Virus record (IMG/VR): IMGVR_UViG_3300032893_000011
Span: 1 to 64,000 of that record
Strand: one strand, 5' to 3'
Length of the DNA stretch: 64,000 nt
Source of the DNA: a virus
The notes beneath the pieces were generated by a model. It saw nothing but the letters and a program-made list of their open reading frames with translations. It made no database searches and was not told the DNA's origin. This document shows, piece by piece, positions 38,801-45,804 of this stretch. Both the position numbers and the translations under genes were made by a program. How positions within the stretch are numbered: the first letter of the stretch is position 1; each line of letters starts with the position of its first letter.

Positions 38801-39962
38801 GTCCAAGACCGGTGATGGCATGGGGGGGCACCAGCACGCGTCCACGGTGGGCGTCATCGAGTCGGAGCAGGTCAAGGGCAACAAGATCGTCGAGTCGGGG
38901 TACCTGCTGAACACCCCGGACGCCGACGAGGCGGCGATGCAGCTCGCGCACAAGGTCACCCGGCCGTCGGTCGATTTGGGCGGCGCGGACTGGCAGATGA
39001 CCGACGAGGACGGCAACAAGATCGGCGAGGAGGAGTGGCGCAACCTGTCGCCGGGCACCAAGACGTACCGCACGTTCACCGCCGGTGAGTTGATGGGCAC
39101 AACCTTGGTGTCCACGCCCGCGTTCGGGGCGACGTCGCTGACGCTGCACCCGGAGCGCGAGACGCGGGACGTGGCGCTGGTCGCGGCGGCGGTGCAAAGC
39201 GCCCTGTTCTACGAGCCCCGCATATACCCGGCGTCGCACTTCTCCGACCCGCAGCTGCCCGGGCCGGCCCAACCGACGATGCTCGACGACGGCCGCATAG
39301 TGGGGCACATCGCCTGCTGGGGGGCGTGCCACCGCAGCGTGCAGAAACTCTGCCAGGAGGCGCCCCGATCCCCGTCCAATTACAGCCACTTCCACACCTC
39401 CCCGGCGGTGCGCCTCGACGACGGCACCCGGCTGCCGGTGGGACGGTTGACGATCGCCACCGGCCACGCCGACGGCCGCCTGAGCGGTGTGCCCGCGCAG
39501 GCCCACTACGACAACACCGGCTCCTGCTGGGCGCTGGTGCGGGCCGGGGAGGACGAGCACGGCATCTGGGTGTCCGGCATCGCCGCCCCGTGGGCCGACG
39601 CGGACCTGGTGGAGCAGGGCCTGTCCGCGCCGCTGTCGGGCGACTGGCGCGACTTCGGCGCCGGCCTGGACCTGATCGCCGCCCTGTCCGTGAACACCCC
39701 CGGGTTCGTCGCGGCCTCCGGGTTCGAGGACGAGTGGGGCCAGCAGCTGACCCTGGTGGCGTCCCTCGGACCGGACCCGACAGGGTCCCGCGGCCCGGCC
39801 GCGCTGACCCGCGACGACATCAAACGCGCGTTCGCCGAGGTCCTGTTCGAGGAGAATGCGCGAATCGAGCGGGAGTCGGCCCTGACGCGGGCCGCAGCGT
39901 TCACCCACCCGCCCACCCACAACGAGCGGGTCCGCGACATGCTGACCAGGGCCGGGTTCTAG
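35811..39962 (+). CDS. MuF-like head protein fused to a prohead protease, with two inteins
   Basis: The 1383-residue precursor would leave 747 residues after removal of inteins at 211-571 and 619-893. Extein 1 plus the short extein 2 (SILDERTRDTHWEADGQ) and NCRCRLIALG after intein 2 rebuild the MuF/gp7-type core of minor head proteins. The remaining C-terminal part has MDLKIRAA...WMSKTGDGMGG, a TTLVSTPAFGATSL segment, and then IVGHIACWGACH, SHFHTSP and RLTIATGHADG, the His and Ser positions of actinophage capsid-maturation proteases. Both strands are open across each intein. Confidence 0.9.
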   Translation: MWPDHAEAIEETVNAEEALEDAYTQALHAWAPHVQAAVLPELDGQIVTGDDDPLTAAATEIPPNPDAVGSTQNQWDASAAEHVLPVVEKLWDDAALAAGIGTGTLTAALSAADLLAAAKSARDDFTSRYRDTAAQVPAAVRAELQAIIKRAPIGTTTSALRSTIRKAITPGSALLRDLSRRASYHAAGILNHALTAVAKHTAGADRLEWLCVHPDTVVSAVGVTHLARRRYEGTLVSIRTASGSAVALTPQHRVLTGRGWVAAQLLHEGDELFKVGAVNAPVAPHVQDGITVIGDVVDAAMDGRPPQVRSVARGVDFDGHTAGEYVDVVAADRDLPINIEPAGGEMLGDLLLADADSLAHAAMLGARHRNHTLGRFGAAPVLVGNHAVEGGLDIGGNLRHPDLASGGLIPQLDTGRRDNGGDQLTGTTVSLAEREPGSPGEIRGDDLVSVGADVAAPPGLDTEFLRGPRLRNGLGSGETHPGALGAGPQNSRVAQPAANRPGAAAQVHGDFDGTPSGGIPGDDLIDVEPDPLGACVRDRVVRVGRIFHSGYVYDLSTRGHWYTANGLIAHNSILDERTRDTHWEADGQVTSIGGMFVVGGSEMEFPGDHRAPIREWINCVTGEALVSWPGQQVSHATKRRHRGAFVHLLTADGHDLTITANHPVLTDAGYVTAHLLRPGDHVIASDPLNAPQVDHMPARADEVYRAFRDAGVEQRVVASGVDFHHDALEGDEVSVVRADGDLSEEFNPGLLGGGDDAALVGLGSGKGDAARAGSAVNGRLDLAVVAPGRPGGRRPASLVGGPGDSAPTLTVEFGEPDPVGFAARTHRKSLVAQETDDGVSAYSDGARHLQHAYALGMKPSKLTAVDVYFGDHDVFNFSTTQQFYFGNGIAVHNCRCRLIALGAGEEPKLRRVPAEEAAKRAKRGVVHAEAESVTAATEEVEQMGTVTQIDPQQQPGETYRTFTATTAFLGVPTTDRRMLHKKMDLKIRAAPRPLMWMSKTGDGMGGHQHASTVGVIESEQVKGNKIVESGYLLNTPDADEAAMQLAHKVTRPSVDLGGADWQMTDEDGNKIGEEEWRNLSPGTKTYRTFTAGELMGTTLVSTPAFGATSLTLHPERETRDVALVAAAVQSALFYEPRIYPASHFSDPQLPGPAQPTMLDDGRIVGHIACWGACHRSVQKLCQEAPRSPSNYSHFHTSPAVRLDDGTRLPVGRLTIATGHADGRLSGVPAQAHYDNTGSCWALVRAGEDEHGIWVSGIAAPWADADLVEQGLSAPLSGDWRDFGAGLDLIAALSVNTPGFVAASGFEDEWGQQLTLVASLGPDPTGSRGPAALTRDDIKRAFAEVLFEENARIERESALTRAAAFTHPPTHNERVRDMLTRAGF
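36324..37490 (-). CDS. Antisense HTH plus Vsr-like homing endonuclease inside intein 1
   Basis: On the minus strand a 388-residue frame starts at ATG 37490 (ATG 37454 is an alternative). It has two helix-turn-helix units (EVVARYTAGWSPVEISVDLG, then IVAAYLAGGSRLALGQRYG). The nuclease follows: VSEQQVAEHLAASGF, VGRYNVDILASGVAVEIHTS and RRVDHITDNGYPVLYVW. The E, YNVD and VEIH elements fit the Vsr-like homing endonuclease fold. Similarity to the intein 2 gene continues to GQYTVLRCEG at about 36550, opposite intein block B. The tail beyond that reads across the intein border and is probably meaningless. Confidence 0.76.
   Translation of the reverse strand: MATRRKVVHVPAMENSPHSDHPVANTRTKRVRLDVDEVVARYTAGWSPVEISVDLGGSPGTVRRRLRDAGVLRTRAEGTRMRFTRPEAVAQARAAQKLGVEARRRGDIRANADEIVAAYLAGGSRLALGQRYGCSGQLIAAVVAAAGVELRDKSAAGKVRVSKIPADVKAAFYGMVADKNRGRAKPAEGVVAMARTKHRRMSQTVGVSEQQVAEHLAASGFDVDRQVAVGRYNVDILASGVAVEIHTSRHGPHLGRATVHRRVDHITDNGYPVLYVWCDRGVNGPDLEQLVTLVKELGGHPPAAGQYTVLRCEGHGRPRSCANRYKGAFVAATRQVGDADSRHDRVGVHTQPFEPVGACGVFGDGREGVVEDPGGVVARASRQVAQQR
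36441..37523 (+). other. Intein 1 of the MuF-protease gene (no sense endonuclease)
   Basis: Block A starts at C211 (CVHPDTVVSAVGVTHLARR), block B is ALTPQHRVLTGRGWVAA, block F is GYVYDLSTRGHWYTANGL and block G is IAHN before S572. The 250 residues between blocks B and F are Gly/Asp/Pro-rich and look like no endonuclease; they are the reverse reading of the antisense gene. The host site lies in the MuF core, between EWL and SILDERTRD. Confidence 0.88.
37522..37527 (-). promoter_or_regulatory. Minus-strand TAGAAT hexamer upstream of the intein 1 antisense gene
   Basis: TAGAATT on the minus strand covers the intein 1 splice junction codons (Asn-Ser), about 31 nt before ATG 37490. The intein 2 antisense gene has the same heptamer about 29 nt before its start. 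It fits a mycobacterial -10 element. Confidence 0.35.
37683..38426 (-). CDS. Antisense HTH plus Vsr-like homing endonuclease inside intein 2
   Basis: The whole 247-residue gene, ATG 38426 to TAG 37683, lies inside intein 2 on the opposite strand; the frame is open far upstream, but that part is shadow. A helix-turn-helix (GISVLQMARTIGVSRDTIVR) is followed by NERCIVAAAEKAGVELLGQ, then GPYNADFVAFERVVVEVHAA and KRTIDLISTGWHVIYLWGIEG. The E, YNAD and VEVH elements and the GW(H)V(I)Y(L)W strand match Vsr-like homing endonucleases and the intein 1 antisense protein. The C-terminal GQYGMIRGDG lies opposite intein block B. Confidence 0.82.
   Translation of the reverse strand: MVAKVNVDSGELARLHAEGISVLQMARTIGVSRDTIVRLLRDQGLPVRSGSEANRIRFAKLDREGRRAIARAANEARRSTAARPSRGYYGQVETAVYSRARTRGVTLSAAQPNERCIVAAAEKAGVELLGQVTIGPYNADFVAFERVVVEVHAARYNPLLYPRIAKRTIDLISTGWHVIYLWGIEGVGCDDVIAWAQQVSGDVSGVGQYGMIRGDGEVVTVSREQMDERAAVAPLRSVRYLLPRPGD
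38456..38461 (-). promoter_or_regulatory. Minus-strand TAGAAT hexamer upstream of the intein 2 antisense gene
   Basis: TAGAATT lies on the minus strand within the coding DNA for intein block F, about 29 nt before ATG 38426. A GAGAAG sequence just before the start could serve as a weak ribosome site. Confidence 0.35.
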
Positions 39963-40030
39963 CCCCGCGCGGTGGTGCGTTCGACGCGGCGGCGTTTACG
40001 CTGTGACCGGAGCCTTGCAAAGGGAGGGCA

Positions 40031-40246
40031 GTAGACACGCCATGCAACTGCGGCGGCGGCCGCCGCACCATCCCACCGTCGCCCCCGGTCGGCTACTACG
40101 TGGTGCTGCCCGACGGGACCGAGATCCCGGCGGTGCACGCAGACCCGCCCGAGAAGCCGTTCCTGCAGGCGTGGCAGGCGCGGCGCAAAGCAATCGAGGC
40201 CGGCGGCGGGACGATACGGTCGGTGAAACGGCGACCCACGAGGTGA
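40031..40246 (+). CDS. Small head-region protein without a clear start
   Basis: One frame reads CNCGGGRRTI then GYYVVLPDGTEIPAVHADPP and ends GGGTIRSVKRRPTR, an ordered small protein like those found between protease and capsid genes. No ATG, GTG or TTG is available upstream in this frame after AGGGAGG. The first in-frame start is GTG 40100, which would lose the Cys-Gly part. Another frame from ATG 40042 is Arg-rich shadow. The start is unresolved. Confidence 0.45.
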   Translation, partial: VDTPCNCGGGRRTIPPSPPVGYYVVLPDGTEIPAVHADPPEKPFLQAWQARRKAIEAGGGTIRSVKRRPTR

Positions 40247-40312
40247 TGCACACCCGATAGATACCCTGCGGCGTAGTAAACAGGCCCTTCGATAGAGAGT
40301 CAGAGCGCCGCC

Positions 40313-42178
40313 GTGGCTTTCCAACTGCCGGAGCAGCTGCCCACCACCGTCGCAGAGCTCGACGAGCTGCTGAACCAAGCCCGCGCCGAGATCCAGGAAA
40401 TCCAGCGCCGCGACGAGGAAGGCGAAGTCCTCACCCAGGACGACGTCGACGAACTCAACCGCCTGCTGGACGCCGTCGACCAGGTCAGCGCCGCCAAGGC
40501 CGAGGCCGTGGCCGCGGAGAAGGCCGCCAAAGCCGAGGCCGAGGCCAAGGAGAAGGAACGCCGCAAGGCGGTCGACGCCGCGCTGCGGCGCGCCAAGAAG
40601 GTCACCGAGGTCAAGGCCAAGCCCGAACCGGTCGCCGAGGAGCCCGAAACCGAGGAGCCCGAAGCCGAAGACGGTGAAGGCGAGGCCGAGGAGTCCGAGC
40701 AGCCGGTGGAGGAGGCCGAGGAGCCTGATGAGGCGACCCCGAACGTGCCCGCGGTCCCCGAGGACACCAAGCCGGTGCCCGTGGCCGCCGCCGCGAAACC
40801 CACCAACGGGCGGCGCCCGGTGCGATACGACGGGCTGGGCAGAAGCGACGACGTGCCCGCCACCCGCGAGCCCGGCTGGGAGATGGACCCGTCGTGCCCC
40901 GGCTACCGGCCCGGCATGGGCCGTATTGGGTTCGCCGAGCTCGGCCGCGCCATCGACTCGGTCAAGCCCGGCTCCCGCAGCCGCAACCGGCCCAACAAGT
41001 TCTCGCCCAACGCCATCTACTCGGCGCAGGTCCTGGCGAGGCTGGCGCGGGACATGGAGACCGCGGCCGACGCGCACGCCCTGTACGCCGCCATCAACGC
41101 GGCCACCGACCAGAAGGCCCTGCCCGGCGGGTCGCTGGTCGCGGCCGGCGGGTGGTGCGCCCCGTCCGAGCAGCTGTACAACTTCTGCGACGTCCCCAAC
41201 GCGACCGACCTGATCTCCCTCCCGGAGATCGCTATCAACCGGGGCGGCATCCGCTGGCCGATAGAACCCGACCTCACCGCCATCTTCAACGACTTCGAAT
41301 GGTTCTACACCGAGCCGCAGCTGGAGGCCGTCGACTCGGGCGGGGACCCGACCGCGCAGAAGAACTGCGTCGACATCCCGTGCCCCGAGGAGTTCGAGGA
41401 GATCCGGCTCAACGCGCTCGGGTACTGCGTCGAGGCGGGCATCCTGCAGACCCAGGGCTGGCCCGAACTGATCACGTGGTTCATGGAGCAGCTGGCGCAG
41501 GAGCATTTAAGGGCCCTGTCGAAGAGGACGATCATCGACCTGGTCGCCGGGTCCACGCACATCTCGATCAACCCGAACTACACGTTCGGCGCGGTCCCGG
41601 CGCTGCTCAACAGCCTGGCGATGGTGGCCACCAACCTGCGGCTGCAGAAGGGCCTGGCCCGCGACACGATCATCGAGGGCGTGGCCCCGTCGTGGCTGGC
41701 CGAGGTGATGCGCGCCGATTTGGCGATGCAGGAGGGCGTGTCCAACAAGGCCGTCACCGACGCCGAGGTGCTCGGCTGGTTCGCGGCCCGCAACATCGCC
41801 CTGCAGCTGGTCGGCGACTGGCAGACCCGCGACGCCGGCACCCCCGGCGACCTGACGATGGGCGTGTGGCCCGCCGAGATGGACATCCTGCTCTACCCGG
41901 CCGGGACGTGGTTCCGGTCGATGAGCAACGTCATCGAGTTGGGCGTCATGTACCCCAAGGAGCAGCTGGCCGTGAACCGCTACACGCGCTTCTTCGTCGA
42001 GGACGCCCTGGCGGTCGGCAAGCGCTGCTACCAGTCGCAGGTCGTGACCGTCCCCATCTGCGTGTCCGGTGCCCTGTCGGAGCGTGTCAGCGTCGCCTGC
42101 GGCCCCTACACGGGCGTGCGGGAGGCCGGCAGCCTGACGGTGCCGTCGACCTTCCAGCCGGGCGGCGACTGGTCGTAG
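40313..42178 (+). CDS. Major capsid protein with N-terminal scaffold-like region
   Basis: From GTG 40313, residues 1-150 are a charged, coiled-coil-rich segment (LLDAVDQVSAAKAEAVAAEK) that then turns Glu/Pro-rich, like a built-in scaffold. The remaining about 450 residues are the capsid: GGWCAPSEQLYNFCDVPNAT, INRGGIRWPIEPDL, EHLRALSKRTIIDLVAGSTH and TRDAGTPGDLTMGVWPAEM are typical of actinophage HK97-fold capsid proteins. The N-terminal part is probably removed by the protease encoded just upstream. Confidence 0.86.
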   Translation: MAFQLPEQLPTTVAELDELLNQARAEIQEIQRRDEEGEVLTQDDVDELNRLLDAVDQVSAAKAEAVAAEKAAKAEAEAKEKERRKAVDAALRRAKKVTEVKAKPEPVAEEPETEEPEAEDGEGEAEESEQPVEEAEEPDEATPNVPAVPEDTKPVPVAAAAKPTNGRRPVRYDGLGRSDDVPATREPGWEMDPSCPGYRPGMGRIGFAELGRAIDSVKPGSRSRNRPNKFSPNAIYSAQVLARLARDMETAADAHALYAAINAATDQKALPGGSLVAAGGWCAPSEQLYNFCDVPNATDLISLPEIAINRGGIRWPIEPDLTAIFNDFEWFYTEPQLEAVDSGGDPTAQKNCVDIPCPEEFEEIRLNALGYCVEAGILQTQGWPELITWFMEQLAQEHLRALSKRTIIDLVAGSTHISINPNYTFGAVPALLNSLAMVATNLRLQKGLARDTIIEGVAPSWLAEVMRADLAMQEGVSNKAVTDAEVLGWFAARNIALQLVGDWQTRDAGTPGDLTMGVWPAEMDILLYPAGTWFRSMSNVIELGVMYPKEQLAVNRYTRFFVEDALAVGKRCYQSQVVTVPICVSGALSERVSVACGPYTGVREAGSLTVPSTFQPGGDWS

Positions 42179-42203
42179 CCCCGCAGGCCGGAACGGAGGA
42201 CTG

Positions 42204-43064
42204 ATGTCGCAGGCGGTGCTGCAGTCCGCCCAGTTCTACCCGCCGCTTGAGCACCCCAACCCCCACGGGCTGTACGCGGCGACGAACTGGGGTGTGCCGC
42301 TGTCCCGCGACCCCGCCGAACCGGCCGGCGACGACGCTATCCCCCGCTGGCTGGACGCCGGGGTGCTGTTTAGGCGGATCAACTACCAGGGCGAATGGGC
42401 GTCGGGCGTGTGGGGGGCGCCGTGGTGCCGCGACCCCGAGCAGACCTCCGGCGACGAGGAATCCAAGTACGGGATACGCCCGCAGTTCCCCGGCCCGTTC
42501 GAGGCGGTCACCGTCTGGGCCTACGACGAATGCGACCCCACCCTGTTCTCGCAGGCCGAGATCCTGGAGCGGGTGCAGCAGACCCTGCGGCTGCAGGAGC
42601 AGGTCAACGTCGAGACGATGCTGGCCGCCAGGATGGTCGCCGACCTGGAGGCCATACCGGGGCAGGTGGTGCACCGCCCCACCGTGCACCAGGCGGTCGG
42701 CTACCTGGAGGGTCTGCTCGCCAAAACCAACACCACCGGCCTGATCCACGCCTCCCCGGAGGCCGCAGCCGTCGAGTACGGCATCGTGCTGCCCGTGCGC
42801 TCCGGGGTCCTGCAGACACCCTTGGGGCACCAGTGGGTGTTCGGCGGCGGCTACGTCGACGGCCTGCAGGACCTGCTGGTGGCGACCAGCAGGGTGTACG
42901 GGTGGCGCAACGCCGTGCAGGTCCGCCCCGTCTACGACCAGTACACCTACACCATCGCCGCGATCGCCGAACGCAGCGTCGTCATCGGATACGAGCAGAT
43001 CATGGGCGCCGTCTACACCGAGAGCGTGGAGACCAGCGGCGTGATCCCGGGAGGGGAGCTGTAA
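42204..43064 (+). CDS. Head or connector structural protein, 286 aa
   Basis: GGAGG precedes ATG 42204. The protein has FPGPFEAVTVWAYDECDPTL and a C-terminal half with GHQWVFGGGYVDGLQDLLVA and RPVYDQYTYTIAAIAERSVV. These features look like phage structural proteins encoded directly after the capsid gene. The exact role (minor capsid, capsid-like or connector) cannot be fixed from sequence. Confidence 0.68.
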   Translation: MSQAVLQSAQFYPPLEHPNPHGLYAATNWGVPLSRDPAEPAGDDAIPRWLDAGVLFRRINYQGEWASGVWGAPWCRDPEQTSGDEESKYGIRPQFPGPFEAVTVWAYDECDPTLFSQAEILERVQQTLRLQEQVNVETMLAARMVADLEAIPGQVVHRPTVHQAVGYLEGLLAKTNTTGLIHASPEAAAVEYGIVLPVRSGVLQTPLGHQWVFGGGYVDGLQDLLVATSRVYGWRNAVQVRPVYDQYTYTIAAIAERSVVIGYEQIMGAVYTESVETSGVIPGGEL

Positions 43065-43514
43065 ATGCCCAGAGGTGTGATAGCCGAGGTCGTCGACGGG
43101 GTGGCGACGGTCGAGTTCGCCGACGCCGACGCCCGCGTGCAGGCCCTGACCAGGCTCCTGGACGTCGGCGGGCCCGAATCGATCCAGGTGGACACCCGCT
43201 CGGGGCGCCGCCGCAAGTACGTGGTGGCCGAGGGCCACGCCCGGGCGGCCGGGCTGCTCGACGGGCCGCCCAGCAGCGTGTCGCCCCACGGGGACAGCGG
43301 CTACGCCGCCGCCCTGGCCGCCGCCCACGAGGACGCCAAGGCGGTGACCGGCCCGGCGCAGCCCACCAGCCGCAACACCTACAGCGGGCAGACCCCCGCA
43401 GAGGTGGCGCTGGCAGGCGGGCACATCCCCACCGCCGCCCCGCCCGGGCCGGCCCGCAGCCGCCGCGGGAAGATGGCCACCCAACGCGACAAGCCCGAGG
43501 AGAGTGCTGAATAG
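43065..43514 (+). CDS. Hypothetical head-region protein, 149 aa
   Basis: The N-terminal 65 residues form strands (GVIAEVVDGVATVEFADADA, RRRKYVVAEGHARAAGL). The rest is Ala/Pro/Gly-rich, low complexity. It starts one base after the previous stop codon, within the head operon. Not recognised. Confidence 0.6.
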   Translation: MPRGVIAEVVDGVATVEFADADARVQALTRLLDVGGPESIQVDTRSGRRRKYVVAEGHARAAGLLDGPPSSVSPHGDSGYAAALAAAHEDAKAVTGPAQPTSRNTYSGQTPAEVALAGGHIPTAAPPGPARSRRGKMATQRDKPEESAE

Positions 43515-43526
43515 TGACAAGAATCG

Positions 43527-43543
43527 TGCTCACGCGTGACACG
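43527..43543 (+). repeat. 17-nt direct repeat with palindrome TCACGCGTGA (copy 2)
   Basis: Identical to 27468-27484. The GTG start of the next membrane protein (43536) lies inside the palindrome, so a protein bound here could block initiation. Confidence 0.6.
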
Positions 43544-43736
43544 CCTCCCGCGAGTCACTGATCGAGGGGCACTGACGGCCGTGATCGCCGGGGCGTGGAT
43601 CGTCAGCATCGCGGTAAGGATCTGGGTGCCGTCGACCGCGCCGATGTTCGCCACCGTCGACGCCGCCATGCTGGGGGTGGTCGGATACTGGTTCGCGCAG
43701 CGGTCGGTGCGCCGCGACAACGGCGGGTCGACATGA
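43536..43736 (+). CDS. Small two-helix membrane protein, 66 aa
   Basis: GTG 43536. Two hydrophobic helices (LTAVIAGAWIVSIAVRIWV and VDAAMLGVVGYWFA) with a basic end. It overlaps the next gene by four bases, and a 14-codon frame from GTG 43514 precedes it. Size and pairing with the next membrane protein suggest holin-type proteins, unproven. Confidence 0.58.
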   Translation: MTRLPRVTDRGALTAVIAGAWIVSIAVRIWVPSTAPMFATVDAAMLGVVGYWFAQRSVRRDNGGST

Positions 43737-44197
43737 GCTGGGACCAGTGGCTGGTCGTGGTCGTTGTCGCCGCCGGGCTGCTCGGCATGGGGGCGGTGGT
43801 CGGCTGGGTGTGGCGCGACTCGATACCCGACACGCATCCCCGGCGCATGCAGGTCGTCGTCGCCGTCGTGTTCGCGCTGATCATGGCCGGCTACACCGCC
43901 GACACGGTCAGCCTGCAGCACAGGCTGCGCGCCCATAGCGAGGGCCAGTTCGCCTGCGACAACCTGATGGACAACCGTCGGACGGTCATCGCCAACGAGG
44001 AGGAGAAGGTCGACACCGCCGCCGCAGCCCGCGCGGACGCGTTCGTCGCCGCCCTGCAGGAGGCGGCGCAGACCGGCGGGATCATCGACGCCACCAACCC
44101 CAAATTCGTGCAGCTTGAGGACGCGCTGAAAGCCGAGGCCGCGGAGCGCCGGAACATGCTGGCCGTCACCGCGGCCAACCCGCTGCAAGAATGCTGA
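43733..44197 (+). CDS. Membrane protein with C-terminal coiled coil, 154 aa
   Basis: Two membrane helices (WLVVVVVAAGLLGMGAVVGWV and MQVVVAVVFALIMAGYTA) are followed by a charged helical domain of about 90 residues. It is coupled to the preceding small membrane protein. A holin or spanin-like partner role is possible; nothing in the sequence proves it. Confidence 0.62.
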   Translation: MSWDQWLVVVVVAAGLLGMGAVVGWVWRDSIPDTHPRRMQVVVAVVFALIMAGYTADTVSLQHRLRAHSEGQFACDNLMDNRRTVIANEEEKVDTAAAARADAFVAALQEAAQTGGIIDATNPKFVQLEDALKAEAAERRNMLAVTAANPLQEC

Positions 44198-44200
44198 ACC

Positions 44201-44965
44201 ATGACCGTCCCGGCGATCATCTACCCGGTCCGCGACGGCGAGCACAACCCCGAGCTGGCGTATTCGCTGCGATCCCTGGCCAACCTGCCGCACGGGCCGG
44301 TGTTCGTGGTGGGCTACAAGCCGACGTGGGTCCGCGGTGTCGAATACATCCCCGGCGGCAACGCCTCGCAGTGGCCGCGGGCCAACCTGTACAACAACCT
44401 GCGGCTGGCCTGCGCGCACCCCGGCGTGCCCGACGAGCTGGTCATCATGAACGACGACATGTACATCACCGCCCCGGTCGACTCGGTGCCCGTCCTGTGG
44501 CGCACCCCCACCATGGAGGCCTCGCTGAAGGAGCTGGTGCGGCGCGTCGGCGCGCGCGGCTGGTGGCAGGACTCGCTGCAAACCACCCTGCGGGCCCTGC
44601 GTGACGTGGGTGTCGCCGAGCCGGGCTGCTACGAGATACACACCCCGTTCCCCTGCGACCGCGACCTCATGGCCCAGACGCTGGCCCGGTTCGCCCACCT
44701 GACACCGCACAACCCGCCGCAGTGGCGCACCCTCTACGGCGTCCTGCACCACCGCGACCCCAAACTGCACATCGACCCCAAGATGCTGCGCCCCGGCCCG
44801 CTGCACCACCCGTTCCACTCCACAGAGGACCACAGCTTCAAATACTTCCGGTCACGCTTGAACGAGATGTTCCCGCAGCCCAGCCCGTACGAAACCGAGC
44901 CGGTTGTTGCACGCCATCCCGTTACTGTCAGGCCAAGACCCGCCAGGGGTGCCCGAGCCAGATAG
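44201..44965 (+). CDS. Stealth-like sugar-phosphate transferase / glycosyltransferase
   Basis: The product has IIYPVRDGEHNPELAYSLRS, then ELVIMNDDMYITAPVD, the NDDMY motif of Stealth (CR2) proteins. HHRDPKLHIDPK and DHSFKYFRSRLNEMFP follow. Stealth enzymes transfer sugar-1-phosphate to surface glycans. It sits between tail genes without a separate promoter, so it is likely expressed with virion proteins. Confidence 0.65.
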   Translation: MTVPAIIYPVRDGEHNPELAYSLRSLANLPHGPVFVVGYKPTWVRGVEYIPGGNASQWPRANLYNNLRLACAHPGVPDELVIMNDDMYITAPVDSVPVLWRTPTMEASLKELVRRVGARGWWQDSLQTTLRALRDVGVAEPGCYEIHTPFPCDRDLMAQTLARFAHLTPHNPPQWRTLYGVLHHRDPKLHIDPKMLRPGPLHHPFHSTEDHSFKYFRSRLNEMFPQPSPYETEPVVARHPVTVRPRPARGARAR

Positions 44966-44985
44966 GAAAGTCGCAGGAAGAAGAC

Positions 44986-45801
44986 ATGTCGACGTTTCCC
45001 CTGCTTTTCGGCGAGGCACTGCGCGCAACCCGCATCAACAGCTGCGGCCTGCCGATAGCCGGCGCGCAGAACCGCATCTGCATCGAGGGCTTCGTGTCGG
45101 TCAACCTCGGCCGCGAGATGAAACAGGCCAACGACATCGAGCAGATCAACGCCCAGGGCCTGGTGTGCGTATCCGACCGCACCCCGCCGGTGCGCAAGTG
45201 GTACAACGTCGACCTGGAGATCTGCTCGATGGCCACCGGGCTGGTGTCGATGTTCACCGGCTGGCCCGCCGTGCTGGACTATGCGGGCAACCCCGTCGGT
45301 GTGCGCGACAAGTCCACCGTCGACCCCAACTACGGCGTCGCGTTCGAGGTGTGGACGGGCGGGCGGGCGTCCACCGACTGCCCCGCCGTCACCAACGACG
45401 ACGGCGTGTTCACGTCCGGCGGCACCGGCAAGTCCTACGGGTACCTGCTGTTCGGGGTGATCGAGATCGCGGTCACCTCCGACATCAAGATCAGCGCCGA
45501 CCTGCAGACCATCACGCTGAGCGGCATCACCACACCCATGACCCAGTGGGGCCGCGGCCCCTACAACGTGGTCGACGTCGGCGCGAACCAGGCAGGGCGG
45601 CTGCTCACCCCGTTCCCGTCCGACCCGCACATCCACATCGAACGCACCCCCGTCCCCCCGCCCGCCTACACCGAGTCGGGGGAGCCCACCAGCCTGGAGA
45701 TCGCCAGCATCTTCACGCCCCCGAACTACTACTTCGGCGGGCCCGCTGGCCAGGCCGCCTGCAGCGTCGCCCCGGCGCAGAACATCGGCTCCTGGGAGTG
45801 A
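44986..45801 (+). CDS. Major tail protein
   Basis: ATG 44986 follows AGGAAG. The 271-residue protein is beta-rich, with AQNRICIEGFVSVNLGREMK, VSMFTGWPAVLDYAGNPVGV, GKSYGYLLFGVIEIAVTSDI and LSGITTPMTQWGRGPYNVVD. Together with its place upstream of the tail genes this fits the tube subunit of actino-siphophages. A Pro-rich loop near the end may be exposed. Confidence 0.76.
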   Translation: MSTFPLLFGEALRATRINSCGLPIAGAQNRICIEGFVSVNLGREMKQANDIEQINAQGLVCVSDRTPPVRKWYNVDLEICSMATGLVSMFTGWPAVLDYAGNPVGVRDKSTVDPNYGVAFEVWTGGRASTDCPAVTNDDGVFTSGGTGKSYGYLLFGVIEIAVTSDIKISADLQTITLSGITTPMTQWGRGPYNVVDVGANQAGRLLTPFPSDPHIHIERTPVPPPAYTESGEPTSLEIASIFTPPNYYFGGPAGQAACSVAPAQNIGSWE

Positions 45802-45804
45802 CCC

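Noticed and set aside
38427-39920. Long upstream extension of the minus-strand frame that contains the intein 2 endonuclease
   Set aside because: Composition is Arg/Val/Gly-rich shadow of the protease coding strand, with no similarity to the intein 1 antisense protein; only 37683-38426 resembles a real gene.
40003-40260. 85-codon frame starting at GTG 40003 or ATG 40042
   Set aside because: Arg/Pro/Gly-rich reading; the alternative frame of the same DNA gives an ordered protein (GYYVVLPDGTEIP).
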